From SIAQ01 sp963767835 (lineage in GTDB: Bacteria; Planctomycetota; Planctomycetia; Gemmatales; Gemmataceae), in contig CAVYFY010000002.1 of NCBI GenBank assembly GCA_963767835.1, positions 186,001-250,000 of the forward strand: DNA of 64,000 nucleotides. The letters run 5' to 3'. Of this stretch, positions 27,461-39,900 are shown piece by piece. The notes under the pieces were generated by a model. The model saw nothing but the letters and a program-made list of their open reading frames with translations, was not told the origin of the DNA and did no database searches. A program made the position numbers and the translations under genes. The first letter of the stretch is position 1. Every line of letters begins with the position of its first letter.

Positions 27461-29302
27461 CTAATCGAGCTTGAATTGCCCCAGGTGGGCCAGCTTGTCT
27501 TCTTCGCTCATCCGCTTTTTCTGTTCGTCTTTCAAAAGAATTTGATTGCCCAGCACGAGCACGTCGATGTCGGTGGCCAGGAAACAGCACCAGGCGTCTT
27601 CGGGCGTGCAGACGATGGGTTCGCTGCGCACGTTGAAGCTGGTGTTGATCATCACGGGGCAGCCGGTGCGAGCGTGGAACTTTTTCATGAGCTTGTAGAG
27701 AAGCGGTGTCGCGCTCGCGATCCACGGTCTGCACGCGGGCGGAATAGTCAACGTGCGTGATGGCGGGAACCGTCGAGCGCAGATAGTTGAGCTTGTCGAT
27801 ACCGAAGGCGCGGTCGTGTTCAGCGCCGACCGGCAAGCGATAGCGCGGGCGAATGTTGGCGACTTGCAGCATGTACGGGCTGTCCTCGCCGGCGCGCATT
27901 TCGAAGTAGTCATCCACGTATTCACGCATGACGATCGGAGCGAACGGACGGAACGATTCGCGGAACTTGATCTTCAAGTTCATCACCGATTGCATGGTTG
28001 CGCTGCGGGCGTCGCCGAGGATGCTGCGCGCCGCAGAGCGCGCGGGCCAAATTCCATGCGCCCCTGGAACCAGCCGATCACTTTTTCCTGCGCGATCAGA
28101 GCGGCGACTTCCTCGCAGAGCTGGTCCTGATCCGTGCATGACGTGTAGACGGCTCCTTTGGCGTCGAGGAAGCCAACGATTTCGTCGTCGGAGAAAGCGG
28201 GGCCGAGCAAGGAGCCTTTCTGGAAGTCGCCCGGTTTGCCCTGGCGTGGGTTGCCCAGGAGTTGATGCCAGGTGAATAGGGCGACGCCGAGCGCGCCGCC
28301 CGCGTCTCCCGCGGCGGGTTGAATCCACATGTTCTCGAATGGGCCTTCGCGCAGAATTCGGCCATTGGCGACGCAGTTCAAGGCGACGCCGCCGGCGAGC
28401 ACCAGATTCTTCATGCCGGTGACTTGATGCACGTGCCGGGCCGTGCGCAGCATGACCTCCTCGGTGACGGCCTGGAGCGAGGCGGCCAAATTCATGTCGC
28501 GCTGCGTCAGCTTGGATTCCATCGGGCGCGGCGGACCACCGAATAAGCGATGGAATTTCTCGCTCGTCATGGTCAAGCCCTGGCAGTAATTGAAAAAGCT
28601 CATGTCCATGCGGAAGGAGCCATCGGGCTTGAGATCCATGACGTGCTGGAGGATCAGATCCTTGAAGATCGGCCGACCGTAGGGGGCCAGGCCCATGACC
28701 TTGTATTCGCCGCTGTTGACCTTGAAGCCGGTGTAGTAGGTGAACGCGGAGTAGAGCATGCCGAGCGAATGGGGGAAGCGGATTTCATGGCTCAGGCGGA
28801 TCTGGTTGCCCCGGCCTACGCCGAACGTCGAGGTGGACCATTCGCCGACGCCGTCCATGGTAATAATGGCGGCTTCATCATACGGCGATGGAAAAAAAGC
28901 ACTGGCGGCGTGCGATTCGTGATGATCGGTGAAGACGTAGCGCCCCGTGTAACGCCCTTGCAAACCCTTGTCCATCTCGCGCGGCAGGTGCAATTTCTCC
29001 TGCATCCACACCGGCAGGGCCTGCCGGAATGAACGGTATCCGGCCGGTGCATAGGCGAAATAGGTCTCCAGCAGCCGTTCGAATTTTTTCAGCGGCTTAT
29101 CGTAGAAACCGACGTAATCGAGATCCTCGGGGGCCAGACCGGCCTCCGTGAGGCAATAGCGGATCGCGTTGACCGGGAAATCGGCGTCCTGCTTGATGCG
29201 CGTGAAGCGCTCTTCCTGGGCCGCGGCGATGATCTCGCCATCGACAACGAGGGCCGCCGCGGAGTCGTGGTAGAACGCGGAAATGCCGAGTATTGCGGTC
29301 AC
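27461..29302 (-). CDS. NodU/CmcH-type carbamoyltransferase, two compensating frameshifts
   Basis: O-carbamoyltransferase that transfers a carbamoyl group from carbamoyl phosphate, via carbamoyl-AMP, to a hydroxyl of a sugar or metabolite. The N-terminal Kae1-like domain has LGISAFYHDSAAALVVDG, FTDHHESHAASAFF (metal His residues) and ITMDGVGEWSTS. The C-terminal YrdC-like part has GWFQGRMEFGPRAL and VMINTSFNVRSEPIVCTPED. The frame changes near 28040 (one base missing after FGPRAL) and near 27706 (one base extra), so three frames must be joined; corrected length is 613 residues, normal for the family. GTG 29302 is chosen because GAAGGA precedes it and the sequence starts TAILGISAFYHD. Followed by SxtJ and DUF5989. 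Confidence 0.9.
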
Positions 29303-29359
29303 GAGTGCTATCCTTCGCAAATGGACGCGAGGAAACGGAGTTTCAGTGCTCCCATAAAT

Positions 29360-29470
29360 CTAGCCACGGATGAAACACGGACGGAACACGGATGGAAAAT
29401 CGCGTGTTAATCCTGGCTTCTTCCACTTTGCCTTGTATCCGTGCTCGATCCGTGTTTCATCCGTGGCTAG
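29360..29470. repeat. 111-bp palindromic element (complete copy)
   Basis: Arms 29360-29393 and 29437-29470 match at 31 of 34 positions; the outer end is CTAGCCACGGATGAAAC. Related copies are split around an inserted gene at 47190-47281 and 48984-49000. It occupies the gap between the carbamoyltransferase and SGNH genes (29303-29618), where nothing else is evident. Confidence 0.85.
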
Positions 29471-29618
29471 GTTTTTGGAATTACCGATTTTGCAGCGGAT
29501 TCGACTATCAGCCACCGGCGCATTATTTTCAAGATCGGCTAAAGCCCCGCCTGGATAGAAGCAGAAAAGCGGGCTGGCGGAAAAATGCGAGGCAATTACC
29601 CCGTCCGCGCAAACCACC

Positions 29619-30809
29619 TCAACGATCTGCCTCAGCTAGCTTGCGGACGAGCGGTGCGATCGCCTCGGCAATTGCGGCATGGCCATGCGGTCCTGGGTGG
29701 CTGTCGCCCGGCAGAAAGACGGCATCGATCCCGCCCTCGGCGAGTTTTCGCAGTGCCGGCGACGTATCCACAAGAAACAGCGTCTCGGAATCATGGGCCG
29801 CCTCCACCGCCTTGACCAAATAAAGGGACGCCGACGCCAGGTTGCGCGTCGGCAGGTAGGCGATAATCAGTTTGGCATGATTCCGCTTCGCCTCCGCCGT
29901 CATCTCCGCCACCAGGAAATTCAGCATCTTCTGCAGCTTCACGGGGTCGGCAATCCATTTGTCATAATTGCGAATCTTCTTCAGGGCATGGGGATCGCTG
30001 ACGCCCAGAAACGGATCGCTTTGCCATCTGCCCACCCGAAGATAATCGGTGTACATCGCCCAGGAGATGTCCTTTAGGCCAAACGTATGGTCGAACACGA
30101 TATCGTGCAGATATTGATCGTGGAGCGAGGTGTCGCCGATGGGAGGGTGGATTTTGGGGGACCCTTGCTCATCGAAATCCACGAACGGCACGGGGCGAAT
30201 GTACGGGCAGATCGACGCCGCCGTCGGCCGGATATTACGTGCCAGGTGGTCGTCGATGAAGCCATAGACGATCACTTTGGGACGCATGTCGGCGAATCGC
30301 TTCATGTACAAGAGCGTCGTCGTGGTCCCATATGACGCCACGGCGATGTTGTAGACTTTGAGTCCAGTGCGATTCTGGAGAAGATGCGCGTAGGTGTCGG
30401 GTTCGTTGACGCCGTGCCCCCAGGCGAAGGAGCAGCCGACCGAAAGAACATCGATTTTCTCGGGAGACGTTTGCCCCGGACCCGCGACACGTCCGCCGCG
30501 GCTGTCGGTGTACACCTCATAATCCAACGGCAAGCGAAAATGCACGGCGGCGTTGGGACGCGGGACATAGCCGAGTTCCGCGTCGGATGCCACGAAGGAA
30601 TCGCCCTCCCAGCGGAATCTGCTCGCTAGGTTGGCATGGATTACGTAAGCCTTGACGTTGTAAAAGCCAAGCAACAACACCGCGATGATGGCCGCAGTGC
30701 TAAATGCCAGAATCGAAGCGAAAAGGCCTTTGCGGCCGGTCGTCACGGAATGGGCGCCGCCGGGGTTTTTGGGCCGATCAGGCACGGTGGCGGCGTAGAT
30801 CTGCGGCAT
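29619..30809 (-). CDS. membrane-anchored SGNH/GDSL hydrolase
   Basis: About 396 residues from ATG 30809 (TTTGGAGCC upstream). One N-terminal transmembrane anchor, SILAFSTAAIIAVLLLGFYN, places the rest outside. The SGNH blocks are DVLSVGCSFAWGHGV (nucleophile Ser in the GDS-like block), VYNIAVASYGTTTTL (block II/III Gly/Asn region) and LPGDSHPGPHGHAAIAEA (catalytic Asp-x-x-His). Such anchored SGNH proteins act as O-acyl transferases or esterases on surface polysaccharides. It neighbours the carbamoyltransferase trio on the same strand but is separated by the 111-bp palindrome. Confidence 0.85.
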   Translation of the reverse strand: MPQIYAATVPDRPKNPGGAHSVTTGRKGLFASILAFSTAAIIAVLLLGFYNVKAYVIHANLASRFRWEGDSFVASDAELGYVPRPNAAVHFRLPLDYEVYTDSRGGRVAGPGQTSPEKIDVLSVGCSFAWGHGVNEPDTYAHLLQNRTGLKVYNIAVASYGTTTTLLYMKRFADMRPKVIVYGFIDDHLARNIRPTAASICPYIRPVPFVDFDEQGSPKIHPPIGDTSLHDQYLHDIVFDHTFGLKDISWAMYTDYLRVGRWQSDPFLGVSDPHALKKIRNYDKWIADPVKLQKMLNFLVAEMTAEAKRNHAKLIIAYLPTRNLASASLYLVKAVEAAHDSETLFLVDTSPALRKLAEGGIDAVFLPGDSHPGPHGHAAIAEAIAPLVRKLAEADR

Positions 30810-31030
30810 AATTGGCTCCAAACGAGGCGCCGACGATTTTTCACGAGGTCATCAAAGCTTCATGCTGATAGCCGGGTCGCCACAGGCGGTCAAGGCGGGC
30901 TCCAAGGGCGTGCGAACTTCGGCTTGTTTCGGCCAGAATCGTTTGCTAGAAGTGCCCCACTTCAGCGGCAGGAACGCCGCTGAATCGGGGCCGGCAGACA
31001 GAGAAACATAGACAAGGAGATCGTCGTTTC

Positions 31031-32068
31031 ATGAAAACCTTCCTCATCACCGGCGGCGCGGGATTCATCGGCAGCAATTTCGTGCACCACCTTTATCATC
31101 GGTATCCCGATGATCGAATCCTTATCCTCGATCTCTTGACCTACGCCGGCAGCGTGGACAATCTTCCGGCGAACTACGAAAGCCGCGACAGCCGGCTCGA
31201 ATTCTGGTACGGCGACGTGCGCAACGCCGCGCTTGTCGAGAGCCTGGTGCGCCGCTCCGACGTGGTCGTCCATTTCGCGGCGGAATCGCACGTCACGCGC
31301 TCGATCTACGACAACTACCACTTCTTCGAGACCGACGTGATCGGCACCCAGGTTGTCGCCAATGCCGTCTTGCAACACATTCGCACGGTCGAGCGGTTCG
31401 TGCATATTTCCACGTCGGAGGTGTACGGCAGCGCGGTCACGGAGAGGATGGCGGAAGATCATCCCTTGATGCCGATGAGCCCGTACGCCAGCGCCAAGAC
31501 CGGCGCGGACCGGCTGGTCTATTCCTACTGGGCGACCTACAAGTTGCCGGCGGTGATCGTTCGCCCATTCAACAACTTCGGCCCGCGTCAGCATCTGGAG
31601 AAGTTGATTCCTCGCTTCATCACGAGTTGTTTGCTCGATGAGCCGCTCACCGTGCACGGCGACGGCGGGGCCATGCGCGACTGGCTGTTCGTCGGCGACA
31701 CGTGCGCCGCCATCGAAAAGATCATCCAGGCCGAGGCGAAAGACGTCATCGGCGAAGCGATCAACCTGGGCACCGAGGCGCACATGAGCGTCCTGGAAAT
31801 CGCTCGCAAGGTCATCAAGGCCATGGGAAAAAGCCAGAGCCTGATCACCTACGTCGGCGACCGCCCCGGCCAGGTTTTCCGGCACACGGCGGATGCCAGC
31901 AAGGCCGAGCGGCTCCTCGGCTGGACGCCGTCCGTGTCCTTCGAGGAAGGGCTGGAAAAGACGATTGCCTGGTACATGTCGAACGTGAGCTGGTGGCGCA
32001 AGCAGTTGTGGATGCGTGACGTGCACGGGACCGTCGTCGAGAAGCGGCCAATGATCAAGGCGGCGTGA
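31031..32068 (+). CDS. NAD-dependent sugar-nucleotide dehydratase/epimerase
   Basis: 345-residue short-chain dehydrogenase of the extended type. FLITGGAGFIGSNFVHHL binds NAD; VVHFAAESHVTRSI, HISTSEVYGSAVTE and the catalytic YASAK follow in order. PFNNFGPRQHLEKLIP and DWLFVGDTCAAIEK are typical of RmlB-like dTDP-glucose 4,6-dehydratases and UDP-GlcNAc/GDP-hexose dehydratases. Substrate cannot be fixed by eye. The DegT aminotransferase next to it suggests formation of a 4-keto sugar followed by transamination to an amino sugar. An AAGGAGATCG site precedes the ATG. Confidence 0.92.
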   Translation: MKTFLITGGAGFIGSNFVHHLYHRYPDDRILILDLLTYAGSVDNLPANYESRDSRLEFWYGDVRNAALVESLVRRSDVVVHFAAESHVTRSIYDNYHFFETDVIGTQVVANAVLQHIRTVERFVHISTSEVYGSAVTERMAEDHPLMPMSPYASAKTGADRLVYSYWATYKLPAVIVRPFNNFGPRQHLEKLIPRFITSCLLDEPLTVHGDGGAMRDWLFVGDTCAAIEKIIQAEAKDVIGEAINLGTEAHMSVLEIARKVIKAMGKSQSLITYVGDRPGQVFRHTADASKAERLLGWTPSVSFEEGLEKTIAWYMSNVSWWRKQLWMRDVHGTVVEKRPMIKAA

Positions 32069-32103
32069 GGTGTTCCGTTGGCGTCTGGCCCTCGCGTGGC
32101 GCC

Positions 32104-32227
32104 GCCCCCCTCTCCCTCCGGGAGACGGGTTGGGGGTGAGGGCAGAGGCTACAAGAGAGCTTGTCAAGCCCCTCACCCCCGGCCCCTCTCCCGGAGGGAG
32201 AGGGGAGAAAAACTCTTGCCGCTCGCC
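32104..32227. repeat. GC-rich palindromic repeat, copy 1
   Basis: CCCTCTCCCTCCGGGAG begins one arm and CCTCACCCCCGGCCCCTCTC the other; the block ends CTCTTGCCGCTCGCC. A closely similar block lies at 55135-55260. It sits between the dehydratase and aminotransferase genes of one presumed operon. Confidence 0.85.
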
Positions 32228-32254
32228 AAAACGTAAGCCGAATGGATAATTCCC

Positions 32255-33407
32255 ATGAACGATGGACCGATTCCATTTTATCATCACGATCTGGGCGAAC
32301 CGGAGCTAGCGGCCTTTGCGGAAGTGCTGCGCGGGCCGATGCTGACAACCGGGGCGACGGTCGCCGAGTTCGAAGCGCGCTTTGCGCGCTATCTTGGCGT
32401 CCAGCATGCGCTCGGCCTGACCAGCTGCACCGGCGCCTTGCATCTGGCCCTCCTGGCGCTCGGCATTGGCCCCGGCGATGAAGTCATCACGACGCCGATG
32501 ACGTTTATCGCCACGGCGACGGCGATCGTGGAGTCCGGGGCCACGCCGGTGCTGGTCGATGTCGAACCGGAAACGGGATTGCTGGAGCCGGGACGGGTTG
32601 AGGAAGCGATTACGCCACGAACGCGGGCGATCATGCCGGTGCACCTTTACGGCCAAATGTGCGACATGCGTGGCTTTCGCGTTCTTGCAGACCGCTACCA
32701 TCTGCGATTGATCGAGGATGCCGCCCATTGCATTGAAGGCGTGCGCGACGGTGTTCGGCCGGGGCAACTCGGGGACGCCGCCTGCTTCTCCTTTTACGCC
32801 ACCAAAAACATGACGTGCGGCGAAGGGGTGCGCCATTGCCGTCAATGACGCTGCCCTGGCGGAGAAATTGCGTTTGCTTCGATTGCACGGGATGACCAAG
32901 ACCGCCGCCGACCGCGAGCGCGAGGGCTACCAGCACTGGGACATGGTGGCACTCGGCTGGAAGTACAACATGGACAACATCCAGGCCGCGTTATTGCTCC
33001 CGCAATTGGAGCGGATCGACGCCAATGGCCGAAAGCGTCAGGCGCTGATCGAGCGTTATGTCCGCCAGCTTCAGAGTATCCCCGGCGTGAGCTGGCCCGC
33101 GACCCATGCCGGCGTCAAGCATGCCCACCATCTTTTTCCTGTTTGGGTTGAACCGGCGGTGCGCGATGCCACGATTCTCGCCCTGCATGAACGCAAGATC
33201 GGCATCGTTGTCAATTATCGCGCCATCCATTTGCTGACCTGGTTTCGCGAGCGCTTCGGCTACAAGCCCGGAACATTTCCCAATGCCGAGTTGATCGGCA
33301 ACCGCACGCTGTCGCTGCCCCTCTATCCGACCATGCCGATCGAGCACATCGACCGCGTGAGTCAGGCATTGCGCCAAATCTTGACGCCGATTCGAGCCGC
33401 GGCGTAA
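32255..33407 (+). CDS. DegT/DnrJ/EryC1/StrS-family aminotransferase, one frameshift
   Basis: PLP-dependent sugar aminotransferase, aspartate-aminotransferase fold. N-terminal SCTGALHLALLALGIGPGDE (cofactor phosphate region), IEDAAHCIEG (Asp and His at the pyridine ring) and SFYATKNMTCGEG with the Schiff-base Lys. One extra base near 32829 ends the frame at 32848. The remaining sequence (AVNDAALAEKLRLLRLHGM ... ALGWKYNMDNIQAALLLPQL) follows in another frame to 33407. Corrected length is 383 residues, standard for the family. Likely converts the keto sugar made by the upstream dehydratase into an amino sugar. Confidence 0.9.
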
Positions 33408-33676
33408 CGCCGATCGACGAGCTTGAACTGCCACAGGACGGACAGGAATGTTCGCCCTGTTCTGCGCTGCGCTGAATCTTGCCAAGAATTTTGTGCAAAG
33501 CGCTAACGGGTCAGGAGATTTGCCGTTAATGTTGGTAGAATCGACGTGTGTCGCGACGCGCGTTATTTCGTGAAGCGGCCACGTTCATGAAAATCCGGGT
33601 CGATAACCAAAGCTCCCCGGGGAGCCTTGTTTGTTTTTGGACTCTCAATTGTGATAAAAATTTAACCTATGCAGGT

Positions 33677-33716
33677 GCGACCCGTTCCTGCAGGGGCGCG
33701 ATCCGTTCTTATAATA
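33677..33716 (+). promoter_or_regulatory. candidate promoter/operator ahead of the giant gene
   Basis: A perfect TATAAT hexamer at 33710-33715 overlaps the second of two direct repeats, GCGACCCGTTCCT (33677-33689) and GCGATCCGTTCTT (33698-33710), spaced 21 bases, about two helical turns. No strong -35 is seen at the right distance. The start codon lies about 190 bases downstream. The rest of the 33408-33901 gap shows no gene I would support. Confidence 0.35.
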
Positions 33717-33901
33717 CAACCAGAATCCGAATCTTCTGCCCAATCGCTAAATGGTGAATAAGTGCAACATTTTTTCCAATTGGCCGAGCCAAACGTCTGC
33801 CCTGGAATTCACTGGTTGCTCGCCCTGCCTGTATATTTCATTCGGTCCTGATCTGGACGGGCCGTTCCGGAAGCTCAGATCGCTCTCGCGAGGGTGCTGC
33901 A

Positions 33902-36900
33902 ATGCGTTGGAAGTCCTTTCTGCGGTTTTTCACGCGCGCCTGGCGTCAGGCCAAGACCCCGATTCGCAAGCGTGCCGAGCCGCGCTTTCGGCAGTTGCAC
34001 TTTGACCTCCTGGAACAGCGCGAGATGTTGTCCGGGGCTCCGCCGACGATCATTCAGGCAGGAGTGTTGCCCGTCACCGGCAGCAACACCTCGGCCACGC
34101 CGATCCTCCAGGTTGAGTTTTCCGATTCGATGACGAATTCGGCCTTGAGTCCGAGCAATTACGTTCTGCTCGGCTCCTCCGGCGTCTTGGTCCCCATCAC
34201 TGGCGTCACCTTCGTGACAGGCACGACTCCTAGCAACGATGAAGTGCAACTAACGTACAACACCGGCAACCCGGGGAACGTGCTCGAGGTTGACACCTAC
34301 ACCCTCTACGTGCGCGGCAATAACCTCGTCTCGGCCTCCACCGGACTGGCGGTTTCACAGCCCGGCGAGCTCTTCGCCGCCAATAGCGGGCGCAATGAAG
34401 TTTCCGTGGCGAACATTCCCGGCACGAGCGGACTCGGCGCGACCTCGAATTACGGTGTTCCATTCACCGCCCCCACCTCATCGCTGCCGAATGCGGTCGC
34501 GCTCGCGGATGTCAATGGGGACGGCATCCCCGACCTGATTGTGGCGGATGAGGGGTCCAACGAAGTCACCATCTACGCGGGCCAATCCGCGGCGCTCGGC
34601 GGCGGTTACAACACGACGCCGACCGTCACTTTATCTCTCCCCGCCGCCACAACGACTTCGACTGCCGAATCGATCGCCGTGGGCGATTTCAACGGTGCTG
34701 TTTTCCCCACCGGCGCACCGGAACTGGATTTTGCCGTCGCCAACGGCAACAGCGATACCGTCACCGTCTTCTTGAACACCTCCAGCGCGGTTGGAGTTAC
34801 CAACTTCAGCGCCGGCACCACGTACACTGTCGGCGCCGATCCGGTGGGCATCACGGCAGCGGATTTCGACGGCGACGGCAACATCGATCTCACTGTCGCG
34901 TGCAGCCTCGTGAACGTCACTAACTACCAGGTTCAAATCCTCGGCGGCGCCGGCGATGGCACCTTTCCTACCTCAACGCTCATCACGGTCGGCACCAATA
35001 CCCCGACTGGCCTGACGACACCCGACTGCATTGCTTCGGGTGTTTTCAGTAGCGGCACCCTTCCGACCATCGTGGTCGGAGGCTCGGATGGCCTGGAAGT
35101 GCTCAACAACACCAGTTCGCCGGGGAACTTTTCTTTCGCGATCCCAGGTTCGCTGCTGGGAACCGTCTCCACGCTTTCGGTCGCGGTCGGCAGCCTCAGC
35201 TCCGGCGGCGAACCCAGCATCGCGGCGCTCACGAATCTCGCAGAGGTGCAAGTTTTCGACACCGACGGTTCGGGTGGATTCGCACCGGCCTACACCCAGG
35301 CGGTGCCGGCGCCTACCTTCGGGCAAATAGCGATTGGCAATTTGAACAACGCCGGCGACGGCGACATTGTCGTTTCCGACGGCAGCGCCACGGGAGACAT
35401 CACCGTCCTGAAAAATCTGACCGTCGGCGGCACCGTCACCTCCGCTTCGCGAAGCAACGGCAATCCGGTCGTGATCGATGCTCCAGGCAACAAGCTCGTC
35501 ACCGGACAATTTGTCACGATCACAGGGAACACTTTCCCGGCCGCCGATGTCACGGACAACGCGATCGCGATCCTCCAAGACACCATCAGCTCGATCAACG
35601 CCGCCGCCGGCATCGTTACCGTGACCACGACGACTTCCGGCGGACTTTACGGGCTCGTGGCCGGCGACTCGGTGACCATGGTCGGCACGAATGTCGCTGA
35701 TGGAACCTTTACGCTTACCAACGTCAATGTGGCCGGCAACACCTTCACCTACACCGACGGCGCCGCCACGGGCAACTCCATCAACGCCGGGACCTGGACC
35801 GATGCCGACAAATTCACGTTAGCTGGCACTTCCGGCGCCGCAGGCACGGGCAACGGCGGCGTCTGGGCCCGCGTCGGCGCTGTCGCCGCCGCCAGCGAAA
35901 CCGGCGGCGTTGCTCCCATTGTCGTCACCGCCCCCGCCAACGGCCTCGTCAGCGGCGATAGCATCACGATCGCCAACGTCCCCGGTTTCGCCGCCGTCAA
36001 CGGCACCTTCACGATTGCCACCCTGGGCAGCGCCGTCACTCAGGCCAATGTCGCAACGGCAGGCAACGTTACGATCACTGCCACTTCCAACTACGGCCTC
36101 GCCATCGGCGACAACATCGTCATCGCGGGCAACAGCCTGGCGGTCGCCAACGGCACGTGGACGATCACGGGAGTCGCTGGAAACACTTTCACTTTCAGCA
36201 ATCCGGCGGCCACTACCGTCGGCGCAACAGGCAGCGGCGGCACCTGGTCCAGTCCCGACAAATTCAGCCTCAACGGCACCAATACTGTCGGCGCCAGCTC
36301 CGGCTCGGGCGGCACCTTCACCACCCAAACCAGCTTCACCACCGGCGCCGACATCAATTTTAGCACCGGCTCGACGGTGACCGCCACCCTGACCAACGGC
36401 AGCCCAACGGTGACCAACCTGATCTCGACAACCGGTCTCAGCGTCGGCATGGCGGTCACCGGAGCGGGAATCCCGGTCGGCGCCACCATCGCCTCCATCG
36501 TCAGCAATACGTCGATCATGCTCTCGGCAAACGCCATCGCGGCTGGGACCCCTGCCTTGACGTTCGGCACCACCTATAGCACCGATGTCAATCCCCAGGG
36601 TATTGCCGTGGGCGACACCAATGGAGACGGTAATTTCGATGTCGTCACTGCCAACGACGACGCCAATGCCAACGACGTCACTTTGCTGCTGGGCAACGGC
36701 GACGGCACGCTTCAGATCCCCTCGAACATCACGGTCGCCAGCGCCAACACGTTGCAGAATATTGTTGTCGCCGATTTGAATGATGACGGCATTCCCGACA
36801 TCATCATCGCCAACAACGCCAATGGCACTGCCAACACCAAAATCACCATCTACCAGGGCCTGGGCAACGGGCAGTATGCACCGGGGGTCTCCATCTCTCC

Positions 36901-39900
36901 GGGCAATGTGCAGAACATTGTCGGCATCGGCGTCGGGCATTTCAGCAATGCCAACGGCAGCTCGGCCAGCTTTCCCGACATTGTCTTTGCGGATAGCACC
37001 GATAACACGGTGGGATTCCTGCGAAACCAAATAACCGTGGCCGGTTCGAACATCACGGCGGCCGATTTCGCGGCAACGCCGACAGTCGCCACGGGGGCCA
37101 GCGGCGGCCTGGCGTCCCTGGCCGTGGGCGATTTCAACAATGACGGCCTGACGGACGTTGTGGTCGCCGGTCAGTTTCCCGGCGGCGGCCACCACGGCGC
37201 CACCCAGCCGGCCGTCGCGGTCTTGCTCAACACGAGCACCAATGCCAGCAACTTCCAGTTCTTCGCATCTCAGCAAGACGCCAATATCGGGACGATCAGT
37301 TCCGTTGCGGTCGGCGACTTCAACAACGACGGCAATCTCGACTTCGTTGCCGCCGTCAATGCCGCTCCAGGCGAAATCATCCTTAACACAGGAGATGGCA
37401 AGGGAAACTTCAGCGCCGGCGCCACCTTCCCCACGACAATACCGAATCCCGTATCCATTGCCGTGGGCGACTTCAACAACGATGGCTACAAGGACGTGGT
37501 GGTCGCCAGCTCATCAATGGCGACCACCAACAGCGGGGTTGCCGTTCTGCTCAATCAGCTCGGCACCGGTTTTGGCACGCCGATTGTCACGGCGGTAGCG
37601 CCGGGGACGGGCCTGAATAGCGTCGTCGTGGGCGATATCAATGGCGACGGCATTCCTGATATCGTTGTGTCCACCGCGCCCATCACCGGCAGCATCACCG
37701 GGACTTCCGCCAGCGGCACCACGCCGATCACCATCGACACCAGCAGCGTGGCCGGGTTGGCGGCCGGCATGACCGTGAGCATCTTTGGCGTCCAGGGAGA
37801 CACCGGTGCCAACGGGACCTGGACGGTCGGCACCGTCACTGGCGGCCATGCTCCGAGCTTCACGATTCTTGGCTCAACCGCCAGCGCCAACTACACCGGC
37901 GGCGGCACCTGGGCCCTTGGCGACATCAAAGACAACGTCTTCGTGCTGATGGGCAACAGTACCGGTTCATTCAGTGCCGCGGTCCCCTATGACGTTGGCC
38001 CGACGAATACCCCCCTGCCCACGCCGACTTTTCTCGCCATCACGCCGACTCCTCTCGAGGCGGTAACCACCTTTACCTCGGGGGGCAACCTGATCCAGGA
38101 TAACCTGGTCAATAACGGCAACTTCGAAAGCCGCGACCTGAGCGGCGAGCAGGAGAACCTGCTTGGTTGGCAAACCTACGACGATCCTTACGGCCCCGGC
38201 AGTGCCGGCGCCTGGCAAGCGGCGACCGGCAACACCAGCCCCTTGAGCGGCTTTCCGGTGCAAGGGCCCAGCGGCGACTTTCAAGCTATGCTCGACGAAG
38301 CAAACGTGATCCCCATTATTCCCGCCAACACCGACGGGAACATGAACCCCATCAACAACAATTCGGTCGCTTCCTATTCGGGCGGACATGCCCTCTACCA
38401 GGATGTTACCATCCCCGCAAACGCCACGGCGGCAAACTTCTCGATGTCGCTGTACATCAACGACACGGGCCTGGGCGTCACGGGAATCGGAGGCTATTCC
38501 GATCCCAGCGCCAATTCCTCGTTAAGCTTCAACACGTCCGCTCCCAATCAACAGGTGCGCGTGGACATCATGGCGGTCAACCTGCTCACTGGCGCCAGCG
38601 ACACCGGGCCGATCATCATCACCAGCCTCAACGATGGCCTTACCTCCGGCCAACAGGTGACCATCACCGGGGTGCAAGGCAATACTGCCGCCAACGGCAC
38701 CTGGTTTGTCCATGTCATCAACGCCAATCAATTCGCCCTATACGGCGACTACGATCCAACCAGCCTGGTTTTCTCGGCTCCGTCGGCGGGCAATGGAATC
38801 TACACCAGCGGCGGTGAGTGGACGCAAGATTTCCTCAGCGTCAACAGCACCGGCTCGGGGCCCGATCAGGTGCTGGAGCAATTGTTCCAGACCTATCCGG
38901 CCGGTTCCGCGGCCCCCTCCGTCCCGTTCACCACCGACCTGGCAAGCTACTCCGGGGTCATCACCGCCAACCTGGCTCAATTCGCCGGCAAGACGATTCG
39001 GATTCGCATCGCCGCCGTCAACAATCAAGGGCCGCTCATCGTCGGTGTGGACAACGTCAAGCTCAACGTGGAATTCGCGAATTCCACCGCCCCGAAGCTG
39101 GCCAACCTTGCCGTCAACAACCCGTCGTTTGTCTCGAGCGGAATTCCCTACACGAACGATCCCACCATCACCGGGACCATCAATGCTCCTTACGGTCTTG
39201 GCAGCATCGCCTACGTCGCCTTCGATCCAACCAACGGCAATTTCACCAGCTCCAGCGTCAGCAAAACCACGCAATGGGATGCGGCCGGCAACTTTTCGTA
39301 TACTTTGCCCGATGCGGTGCCCGGCTTGAACACCATCGGCGTCGAGGTCGTGGATCGCGCCGGCAATGTCGCCACGACCACCTTTTCCTTCTTCCTGCAG
39401 ACCAACAGCGTCACGCAGTGGGACCCCGTCGGTCCGCAGGGCATCGACGTTACCGGACAGGGTGTCAATTACACGAAGATTTCTGGACGCATCACGGCCA
39501 CGCTGACGGACTCCCTCGATCCGAGCGGCAACACCTATCTGGTCGGCACCCCCAACGGCGGCATCTGGCGCACCACCGACGGCGGCAACAACTGGGTTTC
39601 CGTCACCAACAACGTCACCAACGGCAGCGGTACCCCCCTCTCCGTCTCCGTCGGCGCCCTGGTCCAGGCCCCCGGAAATCCCAACGTCATGTACGCCGGC
39701 ACCGGCGTCGGCGACGACCAAATTGATTCTCTGCCAGGCGTCGGTATTCTGAAATCGACCAATAACGGTCTGACCTGGACCCTCCTCACCGGCAGCGTCG
39801 CCGACTTCAACGGCGCCCGCGTCACCGCCATGGCGGTCGATCCCAATGACCCGACCGGCAGCATCGTCTTTGCCGCCGTCGCCAGCGGCGGCGCTGGTCC

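Noticed and set aside
33548..33757. 69-residue ORF in the gap before the giant gene
   Set aside because: No ribosome site, no conserved pattern, and it overlaps the candidate promoter.
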